39,716 nt of DNA from contig JBFOMB010000187.1 of assembly GCA_040830545.1 (NCBI GenBank), positions 1 through 39,716 of the forward strand. The letters run 5' to 3'. The first letter of the stretch is position 1, and the number at the start of each line of letters is the position of its first letter. This document shows, in pieces, positions 1 to 8,869 of this stretch. The position numbers and the translations under genes are program-made. The DNA comes from HXMU1420-2 sp040830545 (lineage in GTDB: Bacteria; Pseudomonadota; Alphaproteobacteria; Rhodobacterales; Rhodobacteraceae). A model generated the notes under the pieces. It was not told the origin of the DNA, did not search any database, and saw only the letters and a list, made by a program, of their open reading frames with translations.

Positions 1-3000
1 CAGAGCTTTGCCGTGGACTGGGGTGACGGCCGCGCGGTCGAGACGATTGTCGGCCCCCAGACGCAGCTGAGCACGACCTACACCAGCGTCGGCAACTACA
101 CGATCAGCGTCACCGCCACCGACGCGGACGGCGCCACCAGCCCCCCCGCAACCGCAAACGTCACCGTCAATGCGGAAACCGGCGGACCGAACGAGGCGCC
201 GGCGATTGCCAGAATTCCGCGTCAGATTGCGACAGAAGGCACCGTGTTCACGCTGGACTTGTCGACCTTCACAATAGATCCGAACGGCGATGTCCTGAGC
301 TATGAAATCCTCAGCGGGCCTGTTGGGGCGACGGTTGACGCGTCGACGGGTATCTTCACCTGGAACACCCCATCGGATGCGAGTACGGCACGCGTACAGA
401 TCCGCGTCACGGATGATGACGTAACGCCGCTGTCTGACACAGCCTCCTTCGTGATCGTGACGCCCAACCCGCGCGCCGCCGTTGCGATCAACGGTCCGGC
501 AACTGCGGTTGTGGGGCAGGAAGTCACCATCACGCCTAGCGTTGTTGACCCGGATGGGGATGAGAACGGGCGGTGGTACGTCAGCTGGGGTGACGGTGTG
601 ACCGAGAATGTCGTGGGTTCGGCTACCACTCTGACCCACACCTACACGGATGAGGGCCGCCGCACGGTTCGCGTCACGGCTTATGACGAAAATGGCGTGG
701 CGAGCGAGAATTCCGCTACGCTGGTCATTCAGGTTACCGATCCATCGTCTGCACCGGTCTGGTCGCCAATCCCGACAACCACGGTGGCCGCGACCGAGAC
801 ATTCTCGTTGGATCTGGATGCCTTTGTCGGCGATGCGGACGGTGATCTGAGCACGATATCCTTGCTGGCGGGTCCGCAAGGGGCATCAATTGATCCCGCA
901 ACGAATGTTGTGACCTGGACGGTTCCGGCGGATATGTCCGGCAACGTGCGGTTCCGGGTGGCGGCAGAGGATGCGACAGGGAACGAGGCCGCGCGGACCT
1001 TCACCGTGCGCGTTCCGACCCCGCCGCTGGGTGGAACACCGGATGCGGCCCCGGTCTGGGCGCCGCTGACGACGCAGCAGGTCACACAAGGTGAACTGTA
1101 TCAGTTCGATCTGTCCACGATCAGCTCGGACGCGGACGCTGATCCGCTCAGCTATCAGGTCATTTCCGGCCCATCCGGCCTGACGGTCGATCCGGTCAGC
1201 GGGTTGTTGTCCTGGACACCGGCAGCGGATGAGGCACGGACGACCGAAGCGACCGTGCGCGTGCGCGACGATGGCCCGGGTTCGAAGGCGGCGGATCTGC
1301 GGATCAGCTTCCGTGTGACCAACCCGGCACCAACCGTGACGTTGACCGCTCCGGCCATCGTGGCCACGGGCCAGACCGTGACCGTGAACCCGGTCGCCAA
1401 TGATCCCGATGGCGACGCGATTGACAGATGGCGCGTGAATTGGGGCGACGGCACACGTGAATTCGTCGATGGCAGCGTGACTGCGCTGACCCATGTCTAT
1501 GACCGTGTGGCGGGGTCCCGCGTGATCCGGGTGGAGGCGATTGATGCCGAGGGCCGCATGGGCCAGGCCGCAACGCACGCCCTGCAGGTCACCGATGGCG
1601 ATCAGTCGCCTGTCTGGGTTCCGATTGTGGCCCCGGTTGCAGTGGAAGGCACGCCTTATACGCTGGACCTGTCGGGCTTTGTCTCTGACCCCGAGAGCGC
1701 GGGTCTGACGTTCCGCCTGACCGAGGCGCCAGCCGGTGCAACCATTGATCCGGTCACGGGTGAGCTGAGCTGGACCCCGCCCGCGAACGCAGCGTCGTCC
1801 TATCGCTTCACCATTGAGGCGGCAGAAACAGCAGGGGAAGAGCAAGCGTCGGTCCGGTCCTTCAACCTGAATGTGCGGGAGGTTGCGATCGCCGGCCCAC
1901 GCATCAACCTGTCCGGCTCGGATACGGCCATTGTAGGCGCGACTTATACGTTGACCCCGACACCGGTCGATCCGGCGGTGGATCAGGTCACGAGGTTCCG
2001 TGTCAACTGGGGTGATGGCAGCTTTGAAACCTTTGATGGTCCGCTGGCCCCGGTCACACATACCTATGTGCGGGCTGCGACCCATGTGATCAGTGTCACG
2101 CCATTTGGTCCGACCGGAACCGGCGAAACGGTTCGGCAGGTGGTCTCGGCTGAACCACGCAACTCTGATCCAGTCTGGACGCCCATCCTGCCGCAGACCG
2201 TGCAGGAAGGCAGTGCCTTCGCGTTGGATCTGTCGGCGCTGGTGTCCGACCCGGATGCGGGTGACGTGCTGTCGCTCAGCGTGCTGAGCGGGCCGGAGGG
2301 CATGACTATTGGTGCAGACAACGTGCTGCGCTGGACGGCACCAAACGACTTTGGTCGTGACGTGACCGTGCGCTTGTTGGCACAGGATGATGATCTGCAT
2401 GATCAGGGGCGTGACATTGTCAGCTTCCGTCTGAATGTTGAGGATCCGGCACCGGTGGCGGCATTCACTCTGGATGATCTGATCATCAACGTCGGGGAAA
2501 CGGCCACGATCCGACCCACGGCGACCGATGCGGATGGCGATCCGATTGCCTTCTGGCGCGTGAACTGGGGTGACGGAACCTCCGAAGTGGTGGATGGCAC
2601 CGCGACCGAGATTTCGCACACCTACACCGCGCGCGGCAACCGCACGATCACGCTGGTGGCTGAATCGCCCAGCGGCGAACGGTCGGACGCGGTGCGTCAG
2701 GCGATCCGGGTAGAGCGTGAAAACGCGGCCCCGACCCTTGGCGGGGCAGGCGCGCAGACGGTCAATCCGGGTGATGTCGTGACCTTCGACTTTGGCGCGT
2801 TGGCCAATGACCCGGATGCAAGTGGGACGCTCAGCTTCTTGCTGCTGAACCGCCCGGATGGCGCGACGATTGATCCGGTAACAGGCGTCATGACGTGGAC
2901 CGTGCCAGCGGGGGCGGATGGTCGTCACACAGTGCGCGTGCAAGTGTCCGACAACGATCCGATTGATCCGCGCACGCGCGAACGGACCTACGTCTTCAAC

Positions 3001-4650
3001 GTCGTTGGCGCAGGGCAGGGGGCCGAGGCCGCGCCGGTCTGGACGCCGGTGGCCAACACGCGTGTGGATGAGGGCACGGCGTTTAGCCTGGATCTGGCAC
3101 CGTCCGTTGCCGATCCGGCAGGCGCAGGCGTCGCGTTCTCGCTGGTCAGCGCGCCGGAGGGCATGACGCTGACAGCGGATGGTCAATTGTCCTGGAACGT
3201 GCCGGGTGATGTTCGCCGGGTCGAAGTCACGGTTCGGGCAACCGGGTTGGGCACTGACCCGAGCTATGCAGACGATACGTTTGTCATCAATGTCCGCAAT
3301 CTGGGCGCGGTCGCGCAGATCACCGCTCCTTCGGCTGCAACAGCCGGGGCGCTGTTCACCTTCACGCCGACGGCTGTGGACCCGGGCAATGACGACATCG
3401 CTGAATGGCAGGTCAACTGGGGCGACGGCAATGTCGAGCGTGTGGATGGCAGCCTGGCAACACTTGGGCACGTCTATCGCGAAAGCGGCAGCTACAACGT
3501 CCGTTTGCGTGCAATTGACTCCGATGGCCGTTTTGGGGCCACGACGAGCCTGCGCATCGACGTGGCCGCAGCCAGCGCCGCGCCGATCTGGCAGGACATC
3601 CCGGTTCAGGCGGTGGCACAGGGTGAGACATTCACGCTTGATCTGTCCTCGCTGGTCAGTGATCCGGAAAGTGATCCGTTCAACCTGATCCTGGTAGGCG
3701 GACCCGAGGGCGCAACCCTGTCGCCGACGGGTGTGCTGACCTGGACCGCCGGGGCCGACACGCTGCGGAACGCGACGTTCCAGGTGGTTGCCCGCGAGGC
3801 GGGTGGCGAGGGCCGCGATGTCTCAACCCGGTTCCGTGTCGCGGTGTCCAACCCCGCACCGGTCGCGTCGATCACGGCGGATGCCACAGGTTCGGTCGGG
3901 GTGGACTTCACCCTGACACCGGGCGCAACGGACGCCGATGGCGACCAGATCGCGCGTTACCTGATCGACTGGGGTGACGGCACGCGGACAACCGTTTCGG
4001 GCGACTCCGGGCCGCTGACCCATCGTTATGGCGTGGCAGGCACCGAAACCATCCGCGTCTGGGCATACGACGCTGACGGCGCACGGTCCGAGGTGGTGAC
4101 ACAGGATGTCACGATCAACGCCCATACCGGCGCACCGATCACCAGTCAGGATGCTGGCGGTATCGGGGCCGTGGTCGGGGCAGCGGGTGTTCTGGCGGTC
4201 AGCGCAAAAACCCGCGCGGCCCGTCGCAATGTGCTGCGTGTCGCGGATGTTGTGTCGATGGAAAGCGATGGCGAAGTGCGGTTTGTGGCTCAGCTCGATG
4301 AGCCTGCGGAGGAACCGGTGAAGGTCCTCTTTGGTTTCCGGGGCAGCAATGACGCGCTTGGTCAAAGCCATACGGGTGAGGCGATCATCCCGCGCGGTCG
4401 GTCGGAACTGGTGCTGTCGCTGGATACCTCGGAATGCGCGAAGCTATCCGCTGATGGCCAGATTGCGCTGGACCTCTACGGTGTCACCGGGGCCGAGTTC
4501 GAGACGGGTGGCTTCTGCTTCACCGCACACGCGCTGGTCGCGGGCAGTGAAGCACCTCAGCCGGAGGCATTCGCGCTCGACAGTGAGGCCACAGACCTGA
4601 CGGACCTGACCCCGACGCAAGGGAGCGCACCGGCCATTGTCTGGAACTGA
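1..4650 (+). CDS. Giant secreted PKD / Ig-like repeat protein (C-terminal part)
   Basis: The frame is open from the first base, so the true start lies upstream and only the C-terminal 1,549 residues are visible. Seven PKD-type repeats are marked by the WGDG motif. They are interleaved with eight He_PIG-type Ig-like repeats, recognisable by APVW.PI, LDLS, SDPD and GPxGAxIDPxTGxLTW. The order is PKD-Ig-PKD-Ig-Ig-PKD-Ig-PKD-Ig-PKD-Ig-Ig-PKD-Ig-PKD. After the last PKD come a Gly/Ala-rich hydrophobic stretch with a basic tail (4156-4227) and a C-terminal domain that loosely resembles Calx-beta and carries the only two cysteines. I count only about four lysines in the visible part. This is typical of large surface or matrix adhesins. 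No RTX nonapeptides, LPXTG or C-terminal sorting tail is visible. The genes that follow look like its export machinery. Substrate and exact role are unknown. Confidence 0.9.
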   Translation, partial: QSFAVDWGDGRAVETIVGPQTQLSTTYTSVGNYTISVTATDADGATSPPATANVTVNAETGGPNEAPAIARIPRQIATEGTVFTLDLSTFTIDPNGDVLSYEILSGPVGATVDASTGIFTWNTPSDASTARVQIRVTDDDVTPLSDTASFVIVTPNPRAAVAINGPATAVVGQEVTITPSVVDPDGDENGRWYVSWGDGVTENVVGSATTLTHTYTDEGRRTVRVTAYDENGVASENSATLVIQVTDPSSAPVWSPIPTTTVAATETFSLDLDAFVGDADGDLSTISLLAGPQGASIDPATNVVTWTVPADMSGNVRFRVAAEDATGNEAARTFTVRVPTPPLGGTPDAAPVWAPLTTQQVTQGELYQFDLSTISSDADADPLSYQVISGPSGLTVDPVSGLLSWTPAADEARTTEATVRVRDDGPGSKAADLRISFRVTNPAPTVTLTAPAIVATGQTVTVNPVANDPDGDAIDRWRVNWGDGTREFVDGSVTALTHVYDRVAGSRVIRVEAIDAEGRMGQAATHALQVTDGDQSPVWVPIVAPVAVEGTPYTLDLSGFVSDPESAGLTFRLTEAPAGATIDPVTGELSWTPPANAASSYRFTIEAAETAGEEQASVRSFNLNVREVAIAGPRINLSGSDTAIVGATYTLTPTPVDPAVDQVTRFRVNWGDGSFETFDGPLAPVTHTYVRAATHVISVTPFGPTGTGETVRQVVSAEPRNSDPVWTPILPQTVQEGSAFALDLSALVSDPDAGDVLSLSVLSGPEGMTIGADNVLRWTAPNDFGRDVTVRLLAQDDDLHDQGRDIVSFRLNVEDPAPVAAFTLDDLIINVGETATIRPTATDADGDPIAFWRVNWGDGTSEVVDGTATEISHTYTARGNRTITLVAESPSGERSDAVRQAIRVERENAAPTLGGAGAQTVNPGDVVTFDFGALANDPDASGTLSFLLLNRPDGATIDPVTGVMTWTVPAGADGRHTVRVQVSDNDPIDPRTRERTYVFNVVGAGQGAEAAPVWTPVANTRVDEGTAFSLDLAPSVADPAGAGVAFSLVSAPEGMTLTADGQLSWNVPGDVRRVEVTVRATGLGTDPSYADDTFVINVRNLGAVAQITAPSAATAGALFTFTPTAVDPGNDDIAEWQVNWGDGNVERVDGSLATLGHVYRESGSYNVRLRAIDSDGRFGATTSLRIDVAAASAAPIWQDIPVQAVAQGETFTLDLSSLVSDPESDPFNLILVGGPEGATLSPTGVLTWTAGADTLRNATFQVVAREAGGEGRDVSTRFRVAVSNPAPVASITADATGSVGVDFTLTPGATDADGDQIARYLIDWGDGTRTTVSGDSGPLTHRYGVAGTETIRVWAYDADGARSEVVTQDVTINAHTGAPITSQDAGGIGAVVGAAGVLAVSAKTRAARRNVLRVADVVSMESDGEVRFVAQLDEPAEEPVKVLFGFRGSNDALGQSHTGEAIIPRGRSELVLSLDTSECAKLSADGQIALDLYGVTGAEFETGGFCFTAHALVAGSEAPQPEAFALDSEATDLTDLTPTQGSAPAIVWN

Positions 4651-4660
4651 ACGGGATCCA

Positions 4661-4738
4661 GACGGCCCATGGGACTGCTTGATCTTGACGTGGGTGCGTC
4701 CCACAATCGCCAAGATGCAAGCCTAAACGTGGGCCGTC
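4661..4738 (+). other. Nested stem-loop between exoprotein and export genes
   Basis: Three nested stems are visible. GACGGCCCA (4661-4669) pairs with TGGGCCGTC (4730-4738). GCTTGATCTTG (4677-4687) pairs with 4711-4722 with one bulged G at 4717. GTGGG (4690-4694) pairs with CCCAC (4700-4704) around a five-base loop. About 25 base pairs could form. No T-tract follows, so it does not look like a standard intrinsic terminator. It could be a processing site or attenuator that sets the ratio of exoprotein to machinery mRNA, or the footprint of a palindromic repeat. Confidence 0.6.
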
Positions 4739-4780
4739 CATGAAGTGTGCAAATCGAACGCCCAACCGGCAGGGGGCCGC

Positions 4781-6616
4781 ATGACAACGTCCAATAGCGG
4801 GCGCGTGCAGGCCTCTGCCGTGTTGAGCGATCAGGACATGGCCTTTGGCCTGGCCTGGACACGTGGGCAGGCCGACCAGATGGGGTCGGACGCGCGGGTT
4901 CTGTTGCTGATCCGGGATACCGAGGGCGTTTTGCGGCTCGCTGGGGCCGTGCCTCACGATGATCGACCAGGCGAGTTTCTGCGCGCCGCCGCGACTTCCG
5001 CTGCCGAAGGTGGACGTCCCATTGTGCGCCCCGCTGGTGAAGGGCGGCTCGCCGTTGCCATGGCACTGGACATGGAAGGCATTGCCGCCGTAGCTGCCGC
5101 AGAGATGCAGGGCGACCCGGCGCTGGTCGGACCCCTGACGATCCGACAATTGCAATGGGGCCTGAATGGGGTTGAGGCATACCTACGCCGGCAGTTGCAG
5201 ACTGTTCCGGAAGACCTGAAGGACGTCACCCACTCCGACCCGGAGGCACGTGCCAGCACTGGCCTGTCCGTCTTCCTTCGCGCATTGGAAACGGACGGAT
5301 TCCGCGACGCGGCCCGCGCGGCGGCCACGGATCTGGCACTGGAACTGGGGGCTGAACGCGTGGCCATCGCCCGCATGCGATACGTGCCCAGCCGGTCCAA
5401 GCTGATTGCCTTGTCCCATGCTGCGGACTTCGGTCGGGCCAGTGCTGCAACCGATGCCCTGCGCGCCGCTGCGGACGAGGTGCTGGATCAAGCCGAAGCG
5501 TTGGTTTGGCCCCCATCCGAAGACGCCCCCGCCTTGTCCCGCCATGCGCTGGAAACGCTTGCCAGACAATCCGGTGCCGGGTCCGTGGCCGGTGTGCCGA
5601 TGGGCGATCCAACCGCGCCCTGGGGCGCGTTGGTGGCTGAATTTGCAGATCCCGAAGCGGCCAATCTGGCCGCGCCGACCCTGACGTTGGGGGCCGATGC
5701 GCTTGCGCCGCTGCTCGCGTTGAAACGGGAAGAGGATCGCTGGCTGCCCAAACGCCTTTGGGATGCCTGTGTGAATGCAGTGTCCGTCGTGCTGGGGCCT
5801 CGTGCGCTGGGGTGGAAGGCAGCGGTTCTGGGCCTTGCCATCGTAGGGGTCGCAGCCGCCACGGTTCAGGCCCCGGCCCGGGTCACAGCGGATGCGGAAC
5901 TGACGGCAGAAGGGCGCGTGTTGATCTCTGCCCCGTTTGACGGGTTCCTCGCCGACCGTTTTGTGAGGCCGGGTGAGGCGGTGCAACAGGGCCAGTTGAT
6001 GGTCGCTTTGGATGATCGCGACCTGACACTGGAACGTTTGCGCGATACGGCGGCACGATCACAACTGCTGATCGAGCGAGACACGGCAGCGGCAACCGGT
6101 GACCGCGCACGGTTTGCTGTTCTGAACGCCGAGATCGCTGAAGTAGACGCACGACTGGCCCTGACCGAGGCACGGTTGGTCGCCGGACGCATGACCGCGC
6201 CGTTTGATGGCGTGGTGACAACCGACACAACCGATGGCCGGATCGGTGCGCCGGTGACACGTGGGGACGAGTTGATGAGCCTCGCCCCGTCCGAGGTGCG
6301 CACAGTTACGCTCTTCGTTCCTGACGCCCGCATTGACCGCATCAAGCCGGGGCAGACAGGGCAGCTAAGGCTCGCCGCCAGCCCGGAACGCCCCATGTCG
6401 TTCGAGGTGATCCGCATCACACCCGTGACCGAACCACGAGACGGGGAAAACACGTTCCGCGTGACGGCGGAACTGACCGGTGCTCTGCCCGAAGATCTGA
6501 CGCACGGTATGGAGGGGGCCGCAAAGATCACCACCGGGAGGGATCTATGGGTGGCGACCTGGGGCAAACCCTTCCTCGAAGACATCCGTCTGGCGGTCTG
6601 GAGCTTCTGGCCGTGA
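4781..6616 (+). CDS. GAF-like / single-TM / HlyD-family adaptor
   Basis: Inner-membrane adaptor of 611 residues. The ATG at 4781 is chosen over an in-frame GTG at 4745 because AGGGGG lies five bases upstream. The first ~150 residues are not recognised. Residues ~175-310 look like a GAF domain, judged from fold-like pattern rather than a catalytic motif. A single hydrophobic segment at ~345-365 is followed by a HlyD-type periplasmic part: a lipoyl-like half (SAPFDGFLADRFVRPGE), an Ala/Arg-rich coiled-coil hairpin (~413-470), the second half-motif (TAPFDGVV) and a beta-barrel with PDARIDRIKPGQ. HlyD proteins bridge inner-membrane transporters to outer-membrane channels. Here the large cytosolic half suggests a sensing or coupling role. 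It lies directly after the giant exoprotein gene and 30 bases before the M50 fusion gene. Confidence 0.8.
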   Translation: MTTSNSGRVQASAVLSDQDMAFGLAWTRGQADQMGSDARVLLLIRDTEGVLRLAGAVPHDDRPGEFLRAAATSAAEGGRPIVRPAGEGRLAVAMALDMEGIAAVAAAEMQGDPALVGPLTIRQLQWGLNGVEAYLRRQLQTVPEDLKDVTHSDPEARASTGLSVFLRALETDGFRDAARAAATDLALELGAERVAIARMRYVPSRSKLIALSHAADFGRASAATDALRAAADEVLDQAEALVWPPSEDAPALSRHALETLARQSGAGSVAGVPMGDPTAPWGALVAEFADPEAANLAAPTLTLGADALAPLLALKREEDRWLPKRLWDACVNAVSVVLGPRALGWKAAVLGLAIVGVAAATVQAPARVTADAELTAEGRVLISAPFDGFLADRFVRPGEAVQQGQLMVALDDRDLTLERLRDTAARSQLLIERDTAAATGDRARFAVLNAEIAEVDARLALTEARLVAGRMTAPFDGVVTTDTTDGRIGAPVTRGDELMSLAPSEVRTVTLFVPDARIDRIKPGQTGQLRLAASPERPMSFEVIRITPVTEPRDGENTFRVTAELTGALPEDLTHGMEGAAKITTGRDLWVATWGKPFLEDIRLAVWSFWP

Positions 6617-6646
6617 TCGGGTCGCAGTCATATTGGCGCGCGCGGC

Positions 6647-8869
6647 ATGACTGACGCCAGTGTCATTCAGGGCGGCGATTGGGGCGGCAAAGCGGCCCGG
6701 CGCGCGGCTACGGCGGACGGACCGCTGTTTTCGCCCTATTGGTACAAGATTGCGAACCTGAAACCCCGCCTGCGCCCCGGCGTGACCATCACGCGTCGGG
6801 TCGAGCAGGGGGAAATCTGGCACATCCTGTCCGCCCCGGAAACCAATCGCCACTTCCGTCTGGATGCTGCGGGCTATGCGCTGGTTGGCGCATTGGATGG
6901 CCGCGCTACGCTAGAGGAGATCTGGCGCACCGTCCTGCACCGCTTTGGTGACGACGCCCCGGGACAGGACGAGGCATTGCGCCTGCTGGGCCAATTGCAT
7001 CAGGCCAATGCGTTAAACGCCGGCGCGATGCCCTCGCTGTCCGAGGCCGCCCGCCGTGCCCGCCGCGTCGCCCGCCAGCGTGTTTTAGGGCAGTTGAAAA
7101 ACCCGCTTTTCGTCCGCTTCCACCTCTTTGATCCGCAATGGCTGATCGAACTGACCTACCCCTTGGTCCGTCCTATGTTTGGCCGTGTCGGTTTTTTGCT
7201 GTGGCTGCTGATCGTTGGCTGGCTGGGTGTGATGGTTATCCAGAACTGGGACGAACTGGCCGCCACAACGCTGGATCGCGCGCTGGCCGCTGACAACCTG
7301 CTGATCGCTGCCTTGGTCTTTCCGGTCGCCAAGTTCATCCACGAATTGGCCCATGGCTGGGCGGTCCATCACTATGGGGGCGAGGTGCGCGATTGCGGCA
7401 TCATGTTCCTCGTGTTTCTGCCCGCGCCTTATGTCGACGCCTCTGCCGCCGGGGCATTCCCCGGTCGGTTCGCGCGTGTGTTCACGTCCGCTGCGGGCAT
7501 GATGGCCGAACTCGTACTGGCCGCTGGTGCCATGGCGGTCTGGCTGACGGCGGAAACCGGGCTGGTCACTGCGATTGCGTTCAACGTGATGTTGGTCGCG
7601 GGCATCTCGACCCTGCTGTTCAACGGCAATCCGCTGCTGCGGTTTGATGCTTATTTCATGCTGTGTGACGCGATTGGCGTGCAAAACCTTGGCACGCGGT
7701 CGGGCAAATGGTGGAGCTGGCTGGTCCATCGTTACGGCTTCGGGATCGAAGAATGGGAAAACCCCATGCGCACCCGGACAGAGGGCTGGTGGTTCACTCT
7801 CTACCAACCGGCCAGCTACGCCTATCGCGTGTTCCTGACGCTCTCCATCGCGTTGTTCGTGGCGTCTGAATATCCGGTGGTAGGCCTGACACTGGCCACT
7901 TGGGCGATCACAACGACCTTCGGTTTCCCCTTTGCCAAGGGCGTGTGGCAGGTGATCACCAGCCCGCGCGTTGCGCGTCATCGGCGACGGGCGGTGTTGG
8001 TGACCGCAGCCATGATCGGACTGCCGGTGCTTGTCCTGTTCGGCATTCCCATACCCCATGGCACCGTTGCACCAGCCGTCGTGATCCAGCCCGAAGGCAC
8101 GCGTTTGGCCGCTCCAGCACAGGCGCAGGTGGCCGAGGTTTTGCAGCCCGCTGGCACAAGCGTCGCCAAGGGCGCACCGCTGATCACAATGGAAGCGCCC
8201 CTGTTGGAGGCGGAACTGGCCGTCACCGTGGCAGAGCTTGCCACGGCGCAAGCGGAATTGGCCTCCGAAGAGGGACGGTCCGGCGGGGCGGCAGAGGCGG
8301 CGGCGATCCGTGCTGAAATCGGATACCTGCAACGGGAACGGCAAATCCTGACAGACGACGCCGAAGCGTTGGAGATTTTTGCCGAGGCCGACGGGCAACT
8401 GGTGGCCCGCGCTGACGTGCTGCTACCCGGCAGATTGCTGTCGCGGGGCGCTGAGGTCGGCGCGCTGATCCCGCTGGACGTTCAGGTCGAACTGCGCGCC
8501 GCAATCCCGGCCTGGCGGATTGAGGAAGTGATGCGCGCACCCGCTCGGGTCGAGGTCCGCCACCCCGGACGCCTGTTCGACCCGACCACCGGTGAAGTCA
8601 CCCGCATCTCGCCCGAGGCCACGCGCATCCTGCCTTACGTCGCCTTCGCGGCCACGGCAGGGGGGCCGTTGACGATGGACCCGTCGGACCCTGATGGGCA
8701 GCGCGCGGCGGAGCCTGTGCACTTTGCCCAGATCGAAACCACGTGGCCCTTGGAAACGACAGCTATCGGCGCGCTGATCTGGGTCCGGTTTGATCACGGC
8801 CGCGCCCCGCTGGCTCCCAGGCTATGGCGTGCAGCGCGGCAGGTGTTCCTGACAAGGTTGGCGATCTGA
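6647..8869 (+). CDS. PqqD-like / M50 metalloprotease / HlyD-like fusion protein
   Basis: Polytopic membrane protein of 740 residues. Residues ~46-126 resemble PqqD-type (RiPP recognition element) domains: FRLDAAGYALVGALDG followed by TLEEIW. TM segments begin near 181. Zinc protease signature HELAH is at residues 232-236, and the second M50 motif NPLLRFD is at 328-334, with Asp334 as likely third ligand. More TMs run to ~470. The rest is periplasmic adaptor-like: a lipoyl-like half-motif (APAQAQVAEVLQPAGTSV), an alpha-hairpin rich in Ala/Glu (~515-580), then a beta region. M50 enzymes cut substrates within the membrane. Fusion to a HlyD-like arm suggests it is a structural part of an exporter as well as, or instead of, a protease. 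No good Shine-Dalgarno precedes the ATG. Its stop overlaps the next start (TGATG). Confidence 0.85.
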   Translation: MTDASVIQGGDWGGKAARRAATADGPLFSPYWYKIANLKPRLRPGVTITRRVEQGEIWHILSAPETNRHFRLDAAGYALVGALDGRATLEEIWRTVLHRFGDDAPGQDEALRLLGQLHQANALNAGAMPSLSEAARRARRVARQRVLGQLKNPLFVRFHLFDPQWLIELTYPLVRPMFGRVGFLLWLLIVGWLGVMVIQNWDELAATTLDRALAADNLLIAALVFPVAKFIHELAHGWAVHHYGGEVRDCGIMFLVFLPAPYVDASAAGAFPGRFARVFTSAAGMMAELVLAAGAMAVWLTAETGLVTAIAFNVMLVAGISTLLFNGNPLLRFDAYFMLCDAIGVQNLGTRSGKWWSWLVHRYGFGIEEWENPMRTRTEGWWFTLYQPASYAYRVFLTLSIALFVASEYPVVGLTLATWAITTTFGFPFAKGVWQVITSPRVARHRRRAVLVTAAMIGLPVLVLFGIPIPHGTVAPAVVIQPEGTRLAAPAQAQVAEVLQPAGTSVAKGAPLITMEAPLLEAELAVTVAELATAQAELASEEGRSGGAAEAAAIRAEIGYLQRERQILTDDAEALEIFAEADGQLVARADVLLPGRLLSRGAEVGALIPLDVQVELRAAIPAWRIEEVMRAPARVEVRHPGRLFDPTTGEVTRISPEATRILPYVAFAATAGGPLTMDPSDPDGQRAAEPVHFAQIETTWPLETTAIGALIWVRFDHGRAPLAPRLWRAARQVFLTRLAI

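Noticed and set aside
886..3471. 861-codon open frame antisense to the giant repeat protein
   Set aside because: It mirrors the codon pattern of the PKD/Ig gene, is rich in Arg/His/Cys, has no recognisable domain and lacks a ribosome-binding site. Repetitive high-GC genes often leave such open antisense frames.
7085..8398. 437-codon antisense frame over the M50-HlyD gene
   Set aside because: The composition (Gln, His, Arg-rich) is that of a shadow frame, and the sense strand has clear family motifs.
8824..8868. Upstream ATG start for the SecA-like gene
   Set aside because: It would overlap the M50 gene by 46 bases; the ATG at 8869 gives the usual TGATG coupling and a sensible N-terminus.
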